DNA from: Bromus sterilis
Taxonomy: Eukaryota > Streptophyta > Magnoliopsida > Poales > Poaceae
Reading direction: 5' to 3'
Length of the DNA stretch: 64,000 nt
NCBI GenBank assembly: GCA_950022295.1
Contig: OX465600.1
Span: 682,001-746,000, forward strand
In this document: piece by piece, positions 1 to 10,344 of the stretch
Position numbering within the stretch: the first letter of the stretch is position 1
Layout: the number at the start of each line of letters is the position of its first letter
Position numbers and translations under genes: made by a program
The notes under the pieces: generated by a model
Database searches by the model: none
Told to the model about the DNA's origin: nothing
Seen by the model: only the letters and a program-made list of their open reading frames with translations

Positions 1-118
1 ACTCATACACACATGATCTTGCCCTAACGCCCCCCGGCTAAGTCGTCAGTCAGCTGAAGGCAAAGGCTAACGATGAGCTTTGCCGTCAGCCTATCCCCCC
101 TCTCTCTCTCACGCGCGC

Positions 119-138
119 GCACACACACACACACACAC
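119..138. repeat. (AC)n microsatellite
   Basis: An uninterrupted AC run preceded by CG/CT-alternating sequence. It lies in the leader of the CACTA element and explains the Thr-His-rich and Val-Cys-rich open frames that cross it. Confidence 0.9.
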
Positions 139-544
139 CCCACACGACACCCGCACCTACTCGTCGCCACCGCCCCGTGGAGCCGCCACCGCCCTCGCCA
201 ACGCCCCATTGGATCTGACCTCGCCGGTGTCGTCCCCGGTCGGACTGCCCCGAGCCGACCCCGCCCCGCCCCGCCTGCCCCGACCCGTCTCCACCGCCGC
301 CACTGGCCGCTGTCCCCGCCACGGTGGGCCGCCGCCGCCACTGGTCCGCCTTCTCTCCCTTCCCATGTCCATCTCCTTCCCCCCTTTTCCTCCCCCTTCC
401 CTCTCACTGGGCGCAGACACTGTTGTAGATCGCCACCACTGTCGAACCCCACCGCCGCCATACCGCACCGCCGTGTCCTCGCCAGCACGGCCAGCTCCTC
501 ACCGTGCAACACCCCTCTGGTCAGGCCATATACTATTTTTTTTA

Positions 545-1010
545 TTTTTTGTAGTATATTTAGTTGTTAATTAGTTTCTTTTGTTTCTTAATTTTGTTAG
601 TAATTAGTTTTTATAGTTAGTTGTTAGTATATGATCTGTATAGTTGTTAGTAATTAGTTTATATAGTTAGTTGTTAGTAATTAGTTGTTATAGTTAGTTA
701 TAGTTAATTTTGTTAGTAATTAGTAGTTATAGTTTATTGTTACTAATTAGTTTTATATAGTTAGTTAGTAAATAGTTAATTAGATGTAATTAGATATAAT
801 AGTTAGTAACTAGTTTTTTTTGAGAGAGAATAGTTAGTAAAGTTAGTTAGATGTAGTTAGAACAAAGGAAAGGAAAGAAATAAAGAAAATAAAAGAAAGG
901 AAAGGAAATAAAAGAAAATAAAGAAAGGAAAGGAAATAAAAAAAGGAAAGGAAATAAAGGAATAAAATAGTTTGTGATTTGTAGTTAGTAACTAGTAACA
1001 ATTTGTTTTT
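545..1010. repeat. AT-rich minisatellite with purine-rich core
   Basis: Degenerate repeats of a TTAGTTGTTAGTAATTAG-type unit run from about 590 to 850, followed by AAAGGAAAGGAAATAAAG-type repeats (about 860-970), then a return to the TTAGTAACTAGT type. No coding potential. Internal filler of the CACTA element. Confidence 0.75.
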
Positions 1011-1271
1011 ATATCGTTAGTAGTTTGATCCCCCGGCCTCCCTCTTCGTCGGCAACTAACGACCTATACATCTGTGGTTCCCCCTCCTACCCGCAGGTCC
1101 TCGCCGGTGCCCCCTTGCTCCTTCCATCAGCTACCTCTCCTTCACTCTCTCATCATCGGCACTAGGTAGCTAAGCTTTTGCCTCCATGTTTATTATTAGT
1201 ATTAGGTTGTTTATTTCTTGCCTTCGTGTCGATGACACTAGCTAAGTAAAGTTGATAACCAATACGCGTCT

Positions 1272-1345
1272 TCAGTTCGAAAGGGTTCCTGTTATAAATA
1301 TGTACGCATTTGCATATTTATAACGGTGATTCTTTCGAATTGTCC
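1272..1345. repeat. Imperfect inverted repeat (hairpin) in CACTA leader
   Basis: Two arms pair around a short loop. The inner arms contain GTTATAAATATG and its exact complement CATATTTATAAC. The outer arms contain TTCGAAAG and CTTTCGAA. It lies about 400 bp upstream of the TNP2 remnant, immediately left of a second, larger inverted repeat. Confidence 0.8.
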
Positions 1346-1363
1346 AACGTTATCCCTGGACAG

Positions 1364-1578
1364 CTCGGGTATGTGTAGATTGGGTCGTTTTCCCATGCTT
1401 TACTCCGGATCCGATGCAGAGTTTCGACAACGCCTCCTTGTTGTTCTCCGGGTACACATCCTCTCGATTAGTTGCCGAGACGTGTATCATGAGAACAGCG
1501 GGGAGGTGCTACCGAAATTTTGCGTTGGATCGGGAGCGGAGCATGGGAAACGACCCAATCTACACATACTCGGGTGGG
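1364..1578. repeat. Long imperfect inverted repeat, arms about 60 bp
   Basis: The left arm begins with CTCGGGTATGTGTAGATTGG. The right arm ends with the complementary CCAATCTACACATACTCGGG. Pairing continues through the CCCATGCT/AGCATGGG block toward a loop of roughly 80 bp. The long open frame at 1326-1583 is explained by this fold, not by a gene. Confidence 0.85.
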
Positions 1579-1736
1579 ATTAGCACCCATCTTTACCTAG
1601 TAGCTGGTAGGTTTGCATGCCGTGCATCCCAATGTATTAACCATAATTAAAAAATAGCCATAATTAATTTGACATATTTGATGAACTGATTATTTATATT
1701 GTTTATATGTTAATACTATATAGCTAGCTTGCCAGA

Positions 1737-2015
1737 ATGACTGATCGTGAATGGATGTACACTGGTCACCCTAGCCAGAGAGAGATTGCCGATGAATGGT
1801 TGAGCAAGACCTATGAATTCCTGCAAACGACATTTTCTAAAGGCCAGCCAAAAACATGGTACCCCTGCACTAAGTGCAAGATTTATCCGCGACAGACAAA
1901 GGATGTAATGGGGACCCATATGTCGGGCTTGACGACAGGCCTGGCACATATGGCCCACCAGGCAGGAACTTTATCGTCACCCAGATACCAAGCTAACGGC
2001 AATGTCTGTCGTTGA
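1737..2015 (+). pseudogene. CACTA transposase (TNP2) N-terminal fragment, transposase-associated domain
   Basis: The frame opens with an ATG and reads MTDREWMYTGHP, followed by a WYPCTKCK block (about residues 40-47). This matches the Transpos_assoc domain that starts TNP2-type transposases of plant CACTA elements (a DRxWMY start, then a C-x2-C pair). Only about 60 residues are family-like; the frame then runs into unrelated residues and stops before any DDE catalytic region. The rest of the transposase has been deleted, so it cannot encode a working enzyme. Confidence 0.7.
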
Positions 2016-2261
2016 CCCCCTAACGGGCCTCGGCTTGCAGCGCTGCCGTCAAAGGGCGCTGTTGTCAGCATGAGCTATATAGCGAACGGCATAGGCTTTG
2101 CCGTCGGTCGATTTTGATCTGACGACAAAGAAAGCGTTTGCCGATAAAATCGTGGCCAGTTCCTTTGCCGTCGGTACACTAACGGCAAAGGCTTTGCCGT
2201 CGGTTATCCGTGCCTTTGCCGTTAGCTATGGCTGATGACAGACCAGCAGATTCCAGTAGTG

Positions 2262-2999
2262 ATCTCTGATGAAATGACTACTTTTCTACCTCATAATGAT
2301 TTTTCAAAAAAATAGAGAGCAAACTATCAAGCACATGTAGTTTAAATTTGACCATGTTCCAGCTAAATCGATGGAAATTTGTCTTTTCCAGGAGAGTCGT
2401 ATAGGAAACATTTTACATGGCAACTTTGGTCAATTTATTAAAATATGATCTAGTATTTTACAAAAATGGAGTGGTTCAAATTGACATCAAATATTTGATA
2501 GATCCTTAAAAAAACCACCTACTTTTGGCACTCAAAAAATAAAAAATGAATTTTTCGTGCAAAAAAAATGAAAACTTCCTTTGGAAAACTTGTTGGCCAG
2601 TACTGAAAGGATCAAAATGTAGACTAGAGGGGCGTTTGAATAGGCAAATAGTTTTTTAAAGTTTTTCTTAATAAATTGAGACTTGACAAATAAAGTAGAT
2701 TGTCTAGATGTGCAACTGGGTGAGCAACCTATATGACAAGTAAGGCAACACTATATGAGCAAGCACAAGATGCACAAAGTAAAGGTAAAAGACCGGTAAA
2801 GGAAAAAAAAGACAAGGATATGTTTACCGAAGTTCCTTCTCGTGCGAGAAGTACGTCTCCGTTTGGAAAAGGTGGAGCACAATGCTCACCCGAAGCCAAC
2901 GAGGGCCACCCTATTCTCCCCACGCTCTTGCCAATGCAAGATAATGTGAATCCACTAACGGTGCCTTGGAGGCGCACATGAAACCTTTACGATGAGGGT
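2262..2999. other. Intergenic, no gene recognised
   Basis: Flank of the CACTA terminus. AT-rich sequence with no convincing reading frame. The frame at 2733-2981 has no recognisable domain. From about 2620 the sequence has a repeat-like character and may already belong to the LTR element that follows. Confidence 0.5.
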
Positions 3000-5252
3000 G
3001 GGGCTTCTCCACAACAAGCTGGAGTCTCCCACCAACACCATGTAGCGTCACCACAATGGATTGTGGCTCGCCCTGCTGGCGCGGCCCCACCCCTGGCCGC
3101 GCCGGCTGGCCGCTTGGGGGCCTCCCCCCTCCTCTGGTGCCCTACCGATGCCCCTATTTATTCCCGTGATGGGAAAACCCCGAAACAGAAGTCACTTTTC
3201 CAGTTTCCGTCGCGGAGCCGCCATCACCCTCTGTTCTTCCTCGGAAGGGCTAATCTGGAGGCTGATTTGGCCTCCAGAGAGGGGGATTGTCGCCATCGTC
3301 ATCACCATCACCAATCCATTCCCCCTCCATGCCTTCTCTTGTCATGTGTGAGGAATTCCCTGCTGTAGGCAAAGGGGATGGTAGGGATTGGATGAGTTGA
3401 TCATGTAATAGTTCATCAGATTGTTAGGGGCATGTTGCCTATCATCTACTATGGTGTTTATCATCTTTGCTACAACTTGTTGCTCTTAATGCTTGTCACT
3501 TTGGTCCGGAGTGCCATGTTTTTAGATCTGTGCCACTTGTGTTTTCATGAGTATATTTATGTTCTTGATCCTATCTATGAGTTGTATGCACCTATCATGG
3601 TCCGGAACCGGCGATCCCAAAGGTGATAGCTTGGGACACCAAAGGGGATGGTCCATAATTTGAGGATTTCATGTATCCATTGAGTTTATTGCTTTCTTCC
3701 GATGCTCTTTGACAGGAGCACCTTAATCTCCATAAGTACCTATTTGGCCCTGTTCGTAGCGGGATGGTAGGACAAAAGATGTTGTGCAAATTATTATTGC
3801 AAGCACGCACAACTACCTACTGGATACATGCCTAATGTTTGATATTTGCCTAGATGATCATTGCTTTTCTGTGTGCTTTGTCCCGTGTTAGAATTTATTA
3901 CATGTTCACTCTTATCCAAGCAGTGCCCAACCATCCATCTCCCTAGCCTACAGTGCTTTAATCCTGCTGGTTACTACTAGTTTATATTTCGCTGTTTTAC
4001 TTTCGATGTTATCCCTATCACTATCATACCACAGTTTCCATTAATATTTTGTTGCAAGCAAGTATATTTCAGGTGTGGTTGAATTGACAACTCAACTGTC
4101 AAAGCTTATAAATATTTTTTGGCTCCCCTTGTGTCGAATCAATAAATTGGGTTATCTTGCCCGCGAAGACTATCTCGATCCCCTACAGTTGAGGGTCATC
4201 ACATACGTACATATCAAGGCATTTCTATAGCGTTTTCGAGATACATTGTCATGCAACATCCATCATCTCATGACTTGATCTTCATGGCATACATGTTTTT
4301 TCTTTATCGTAGAGCCGCATGCTAGTTGGACTTTTCCCTTATCATTGCTACATGACGCGCTAGTATGATTGCATATCCTGCTACACTGCCAGAGGCATAC
4401 TTTTGCATACATCATGATAGTTTTTCAGTTTTCTTTATGTTGCCCTTAAGTGAGGAAAAGATCCCAAAGAGGACAAATTAAAAGATCCCAAAACAGGACA
4501 AATTAAAGGATCCCAAAGAGGACAAATGAGAGATAGATAGAAAGAACCAATGAGGCCACAAAAATAGAAAAAATATAAAAAATAAAGAAATAAAGAAATA
4601 AAAAGAGAGAAGGTGCACCCCCACTAGTTCCATTGGAGAGCTTACCTTAGCTCATATGTGCATCTGTTGCATGGCAATCCCTACTTCTCACATCATATCT
4701 ATCATTTGGCTTTCTCTCGCCTATGATTGTCCTCATTGATGTGAGCCTTTCACACCTTTTTTTTATCTTCCTTCCCCATCATTTCTCTCTTTGGTATCCT
4801 AAGTGCCAACATATCTTGCTTGCGCTCATCCATTGCATGACTGCTCAAAGTCGAAAGGGAGAGGATCAATTTGACTTGTGCCTAACTAGTGGTCTAGGAC
4901 GAGTCAAAATTAGATTTCGAAGGGGACCAAGTGTGAAGTTTTAGTAGATTGGGTTCTCAATTAAACTATATAGTATTTTTTATGCTCTAAACCCAACTCC
5001 CACTTCTTGCACGCAAACACCATTTGGAGACATTCGAGTCACGAACAGCGAGAGCTCTTGCACCTTTATGTTCTTACTTTGCTAGTTTCAATACTAGATA
5101 TAGAATCTTTCTTTTTATTTTCTTGACTTGAATTGCATATCTTACTTGCTTTACTTTAAAGTTCTTATATGTGTGTCAGCATGTCACTACATAAATTATC
5201 TGTGTTATCATTTACCTATTTGAGAACGAGCAGGAATTAAGCTTGGGGATGT
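3000..5252 (+). mobile_element. Gypsy-type LTR retrotransposon, 3' internal non-coding region
   Basis: This non-coding stretch runs into a polypurine tract and an LTR start at 5253, so it should be the 3' part of an internal domain in plus orientation. It contains a GC-rich block (3060-3300) and three close repeats of GATCCCAAAGAGGACAAAT type (4459-4525). No gag-pol coding is present; only short random frames are found. The assignment rests on the downstream LTR junction and general resemblance to grass gypsy elements. Its left border is not determined. Confidence 0.45.
5232..5252 (+). other. Polypurine tract and LTR junction
   Basis: AGCTTGGGGATG directly precedes the TGATATGTCC start of the LTR at 5253. 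This is the arrangement seen at the 3' LTR of many grass gypsy elements, where the purine run primes plus-strand synthesis. Confidence 0.6.
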
Positions 5253-6475
5253 TGATATGTCCCAAACGTATCTATAATTTCCACGTGTTCCATGCTCATT
5301 TGGGCGACTTTGCTACGTGTTTTGCTACCATTTCATACATTTTTACACATATTTGGACTAACCTACTAACTTAGTGCAGCCGGTGCGGTTTCTGTCTACT
5401 GATGTCTGTGAATTGCAGGTTTTTACCCATATTTATTGTGCCCAAAAAATTCCAAGAAAAATATATAAAAATCAGCGTAACGGAAGCTTATAGAAGATCG
5501 AAGGGCATCCGGAGAAGGGCCACCTCCCCTCCCAGACAGCCCCCTATCGCGACCAGGGGTGGGGTCGCGCCCAGAGGCCGCCTGAGAGGTGGGGCCCTCC
5601 CCCGATGCCCCCTTCGGCATATATTACCTCCTTTATGCAGAAACCCTGAAAAGAGACCCCACATCAAGATTTTCACTTTGTTCCGCCGCCGTCGCAATCC
5701 CGAGATCAGGACCGCCAGAAGACCTCGTCCCGGCACCTTGCCGGAGGGAGGATTGATCTCCGGGAGCTTCTCCACCACCATGAGCGCTTCCCGAATGTGC
5801 CGTGAGTAGTCCCCCTTGGACCATGGGTCCATGACTAGTAGCTATGTGATGTCTTCTCTCCGATCTTGTGCTTCAATTCTTAGACCTTGTGAGTTGCCCT
5901 ACATGATCAAGGCACCTATGTAATTTTCATGTTGTTGCTATGCTATGTTTGCTAGGATCCGATGGATTATGAGATTATGTTCAGATTGTTATGAGTTATA
6001 TATTTGGTTGTCCTTTTATATTTTGTTCTTGAGTAATGCTTGCATGTTCTCCGTTGCCTTTGATTGCTTTGGCCAAGTAGTAGATAGTAACTCCAAGAGG
6101 GAGCGTTATGCATGATTGTGAGTTCATGCCCCCCCCTCGATGTCTAGCTCGAGTGACAAAAACATGAGACTAGGGGATGTGTTGTTTCCACTAGGGAGAA
6201 AACAACGGTGCTTGTAACCGCGGTTGCAAGGATTGTTTATCTTACGCAAAGTTTGTTAATGCAGTTGTCTGTTGCTTTGGGTTTATATTTTGGGTGGGGC
6301 TCGCAACTTAATACTAGCGAGATGTTCTGGACAGATATCTCAAGGTGGATGATTAGTGAGTAGATGCTGATGAATAAATGGTCTACTTGTCTTGGTGGAC
6401 TGCCCATACTTTTGAGCTTTTAACTTTCTTCTGGCATAATTAGCATTGCGGTGCGTTTATAATTCTGTCAATTGC
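5253..6475 (+). mobile_element. Gypsy LTR-like unit 1
   Basis: It starts with TGATATGTCCCAAACGTATC and is followed at 6476 by a second diverged copy that starts TGATACGTCTCAAACGTATC. The two share, in the same order, a GC-rich promoter-like region, a CCGCCGCCG segment, a GGCACC.TGCCGGAGGGAGGA block, a TTGGACCATGGGTCC block and a GTAACCGCGGTTGCAAGGATTG block. Unit 1 appears to be cut short at about CAATTGC where unit 2 begins. The open frames inside are shadows. Confidence 0.6.
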
Positions 6476-8089
6476 TGATACGTCTCAAACGTATCGATAA
6501 TTTCTGCTCGTTCCATGCATATTTTGTGTGATATTGCTATGATCTAGATACACTTCCATACACTTTTGATCATTTTTGGACTAACCTACTAACTCAGTGC
6601 ACTCCAGTCCCCAGTGCCAGATCCTGTTCTCTGCTGTTTTTCTATTCCAGGTTTCCCCCATATTAAAAATGCTCCAAAAATTCGAGAAAAATCGGATAAA
6701 AAAACAGCGCAAAGGAGACTTCTAGAAGCACCCAAGTGGGGCCAGAGGGCCACCACTAGGGGCCTGGCCGCGCCAGGGGGGCGCCTGGACCACTGGTTCC
6801 CCCTGGCTACCCCCCATTCTCCTATTTATTCTCCATCACGGGGAAACTCCGAAGACAGAATCCTATTTCGCAATCTCGCCTCTGTTCCGCCGCCGCCGCG
6901 CTTCCAAGATCAGGAGCACCGGCAGGACACTTCCCGGCACCCTGCCGGAGGGAGGATCGACCTCCGGGAGATTCTCCTCCATAATGGACGCTTCCCGGAT
7001 GTGTCGTGAGTAGTCTACCTTGGACCATGGGTCCGAAATCAGTAGCTATGTGATGTTCTCCTCCCCTCTTTGTTCTTCATGGTTTAGACCTACATGATCG
7101 AGGCACTTATGTAATTCTTCTGCTGTTGCTATGTTGAGTTTGATGGGATCCGATGGATTACGAGATTATGTTCAGATCATCATAGAGTAATATATTTGGT
7201 TTTTATCTCTTATATTTTTGTTCCTAAGTAATTCTTGCATGTTCTCCGTTGCTGTTTATTGCTTTGCCAAGTGGTGGATAGTAACTCCAAGAGGGAACTT
7301 TATGCTCGATTGTGTGTACATGCCCCCTGATGACACGCTTGAGTGACAGAAACATGAGTCTAGGGGATGTGTTGTGGCCACAAGGGGGAAAACAACGGTG
7401 CTTGTAACCGCGGTTGCAAGGATTGTTACTTTACGCAAAGTTCTTTTAATGCAGTTGTATGTTGCTTTAGGTTTACACTTTGGGTGGGACTCGCAACTTA
7501 ATATCAGCGAGATGTTCTGGATAGATATCTCAAGGTGGATGATTAGTAGTAGATGTAGATGGATTTTGGTCTACTTATTTTGGCGTACTGCCCATGATTT
7601 TGAGCCTCTTTCTTTCTTTTGTAGCATAGTTAGCACTGCGGTGCATTTATAATCCTTTCAATTGCCCATCTGAAATTTGTTTACCTCGCATAGCAGTTTT
7701 ATCGTCTTTTGGGAGAGAGACATCACCAGTGAACATCACGTGACCCCGGTCCATATTTTCATCATTGTTTTCAAGCTCATTTATTTTCTCGCATTTACTT
7801 TCAGCTGCTATTATCATTATCATTATCCCTTGTGTGTTTGACCCTTTGCAAACAACAAGACCGGAGAGATTGACAACATCTCTAAACTTCGTTGGGAGCA
7901 AAGTTAATTGTATGGTGTGCAGGTCCGCGTCAGGTGCGCCGCTGATACCTACTTATCATTGCCGAAGTACTAAGGAAGACAAACCCTATCCTCTACATAG
8001 GGGAAATTTGTTGCTATCCTACATCTCACCTTCCACTTGGGTAACCAACGAAGGACGCGCGAGAAGCCATTACCACTTGCACGTCATCA
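6476..8089 (+). mobile_element. Gypsy LTR-like unit 2
   Basis: A diverged direct copy of the unit at 5253-6475, followed by extra sequence to an ACGTCATCA end at 8081-8089. TGATACGTC at its start and GACGT/ACGTCATCA at its end form the short inverted termini expected of an LTR. No primer-binding site is evident after 8089; instead a second copy of the 430-bp repeat begins. The exact right border is therefore uncertain. Confidence 0.5.
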
Positions 8090-8480
8090 ATTGCCCAGCT
8101 GTAATTTGTTCACCCAGCTTAGCTGTTTTATCGTCTTTTGGGAGAGAGACATCACTAGTGAACATCATGGGACCCGGTCCATATTTTCACCATTGTTTAC
8201 ACCTCAACTCTTTACTGCTTTATTTCCTTTCAGTTGCAATCACCATCACTATTTCCACCGTATGTTTGACCCTTTGTAAATAACAAGACGGGAGAGATTG
8301 ACAACCTCTCTGACTCGTTGGGAGCAAAGTTATTTTCTTTTGTGTGCAGGTCCAGGTCAAGTGAGTAACTTATCTCAAACGACGCATTGCTCGTTTGATC
8401 ACCTACTTGAATCTTTCAGAGTCCGCCGGAGACAAACCTTGGTATCGTCACCGAAGGAAATTTGCTGCTATGTACATCAT
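7658..8480 (+). repeat. Tandem direct repeat, unit about 430 bp
   Basis: Both copies begin with CAATTGCCCA (about 7660 and 8088). They share TTTATCGTCTTTTGGGAGAG, the GTGAACATCA block, GACCCTTTG, GGGAGAGATTGACAAC-like sequence and GTGTGCAGGTCC, and end with ACCTTCCACTTGGG. They are diverged by substitutions and small indels. The unit resembles the transcribed leader next to grass gypsy LTRs. Confidence 0.75.
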
Positions 8481-8739
8481 AACCTTCCACTTGGGGTAGC
8501 GAACGAGGAGCACTACTTCGTTTCCATTAGTGGCCTCCAGTTGTTTTCTACTCGACAAGCCTATGCTCTAACCATGAATGAGGCACATAAAGACCCAAAC
8601 GAGCCGTTCATCTAGTCCTCCAAGGTCCCCATCAAAGTCATGATCTCTGCTTGGCTCATCTCCGCCAACATCGTTCACTTACAACACACTTGTTAGTCCT
8701 AGAGACAGACTAAGAATACTTTGTGTTTATACTCCACAC

Positions 8740-8890
8740 ATGTATATGGGTTTTTCTCGAAAGGCAGTTAACATGCACTTGGCAAACTTCCACATAGGAC
8801 ATTGCAGTTATAGCACAGAAATATAAACATTAATAATGAACGTAGAATTATAATAATACATTTTATTATTTCCTCTAGGGCATAATTACA
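8740..8890 (-). mobile_element. Copia (Angela/BARE-like) LTR fragment
   Basis: The minus strand reads GCCCTAGAGGAAATAATAAA, very like the conserved start of Angela/BARE copia LTRs of Triticeae. Only the outer part of one LTR is discernible, with no internal region. Family assignment is from motif recognition only. Confidence 0.45.
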
Positions 8891-9120
8891 CTCTCGTCAC
8901 TCACTCCACCCTATCGGGACTATTGTCGGTTTTGTGCACCGCCACAAATCTCGGGCTAAGGAAATCCAACTTCCATAAAACTGGAAAAGTGACTTTGAAA
9001 TACGAGTATTAGTCATTTTTATTATAAATCCGTTTAGCACATACTCCGACCGTCGGGCTCGGCTCCATTGCTCCAGCGTAATGTGTGCCATATGCATCAC
9101 CATTAAGTAAGCATAGTCGG

Positions 9121-9829
9121 GAGTAAATAGCAAAAAACTACCACATTAGAGACTAGGGTTACAGAAAACGACCACCTTTTTAATTTCTCAAATGACCACC
9201 ACAAAATTGGTTGGTTGTTCCAAAAAAACATTAATGATCGATTGGTTAAACTTTAACTATGTTTATGACAGCTAGGGCCCATCCATATTGCATAAGAGTT
9301 CTTGCGAAAAAAGGGAAAACTATTAGGAGCCTCCATGAAAAAAATTGGATAAAAATGTTTTATTGGGGGGGGGGTGATTTATGGGTTATTTATTTATTTA
9401 TTGAAAATTGTTTTGTTTGGGGAAAAATTCCCCACAAAAAATATTACTTTTTAGGAATTTTTTATTTGTTTTGGGAAAAATGATGTTTTCGAGGGGAAAT
9501 TGAAAATTGTTTTTCCCAGTTATTTTTTTTGGGGCTTTTGGGGTTTTTTTTCAGGACTTTTGTTGAGGTTGAATTGTGAGTCCCATGTGATTTTTTTGGA
9601 AAATAATACATTTGTTTTTGCAATGAGGGGCCTAATTGCTTTTATGCAACGTGAGTTTTGACTTTTAATGCCACTTAGACCTGACGAGGGGGGGGGGGGT
9701 AGCGTTGTCATAATTGGGTTAAAAAAATAACGTTTCAGCAACTAGTGTTTCTTGAAACAGTCAAACAATTTTAAGATAATAATTTCCGTAACTTTAACCC
9801 CTAATGTAGTACCCCTAGTTTTTTTACTC
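9121..9829. mobile_element. Non-autonomous Mutator-like element (MULE) with 9-bp target duplication
   Basis: The left end starts GAGTAAATAGCAAAAAACTA. The right end, read inward on the minus strand, starts GAGTAAAAAAACTAGGGG, and the arms continue to match (CTACATTAG, GGTTA.AG.TTAC). The element is flanked by CATAGTCGG on both sides (9112-9120 and 9830-9838), a perfect 9-bp duplication diagnostic of Mutator. The core is low-complexity G- and T-rich sequence with two G homopolymers (near 9365 and 9690) and no transposase. Two other places in the window have related ends (15061 and 21412). Confidence 0.85.
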
Positions 9830-9838
9830 CATAGTCGG

Positions 9839-10344
9839 TGTAGGCGTAGGTCCGACCATGGGAGAAGACTTGAGCCAGTGAGTTTTTTTTGAGGGATTTG
9901 CATACACTTTATTCCTCGAAGTTGAAATTAAACGGAATACAACTAGGGGTCATGTGGGGAAGAAAGCCACAAGTAAATATAGAAGCCCATTAAGAAGAAT
10001 ACGTACAGAGATTTTGGTCATTAATACGTACAGTAAATATAGAAAGAATGGGGTAAATATAGAAGCGGAAGCCCTTATCCCGTCCACCAAGGAAGCAAGG
10101 ACCAGACAGAGAGCGGCGGCGGCGGCGTCTCAATCTCAATCCCTCTCCCCTGCCAGTCCCCACCCACACAGAGATCGTCGGCCGGAATGGAGTCCACCAG
10201 GCAGGGGGATCACGAAGATGACTGAGCGGGAGGAGATCGAGAGGCTCAGGAAGGAGAAAAAGTGAAGATAAGGATCGAGAGGGAGAGATTCAGGAAGGAG
10301 TTTGAGGCCGCGAGGGACCCCGCCAAGATCAAGATTGAGAGGGC
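9839..10344 (+). other. Upstream region of DUF6598 gene 1, including an out-of-frame coding-like start
   Basis: No TATA box stands out. From 10218 an ATG opens MTEREEIERLRKEKK, then stops at 10263. Shifting frame by one continues it as a Lys/Glu-rich helix-like segment (KIRIERERFRKEF). This looks like the original N-terminus of the downstream gene, broken by a frameshift. Confidence 0.5.

Larger units (their letters stand above)
1..2261 (+). mobile_element. CACTA (En/Spm) DNA transposon, right-hand part, decayed
   Basis: The right terminus is visible: reading the minus strand inward from 2261 gives CACTACTGGAATCTG, a canonical CACTA end. Short subterminal motifs built on CTTTGCCGTC and its complement recur at 50-95 and 2088-2230, as expected of CACTA transposase-binding arrays. 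A TNP2 N-terminal remnant lies at 1737-2015 in plus orientation. The subterminal motifs near base 50 suggest the left terminus is just outside the window. The element is internally deleted, since only about 250 bp separate the TNP2 fragment from the right end. GC-rich sequence at 100-520 and AT-rich minisatellite sequence at 540-1010 fill the leader; the ORFs there look like composition artefacts. Confidence 0.8.

Noticed and set aside
73..574. Several overlapping long frames on both strands in a GC-rich block
   Set aside because: Composition-driven. All six frames are open around a dinucleotide repeat, no domain is present, and the block lies in a CACTA leader.
1326..1583. 85-residue open frame
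   Set aside because: It coincides exactly with a long inverted repeat and shows no protein family.
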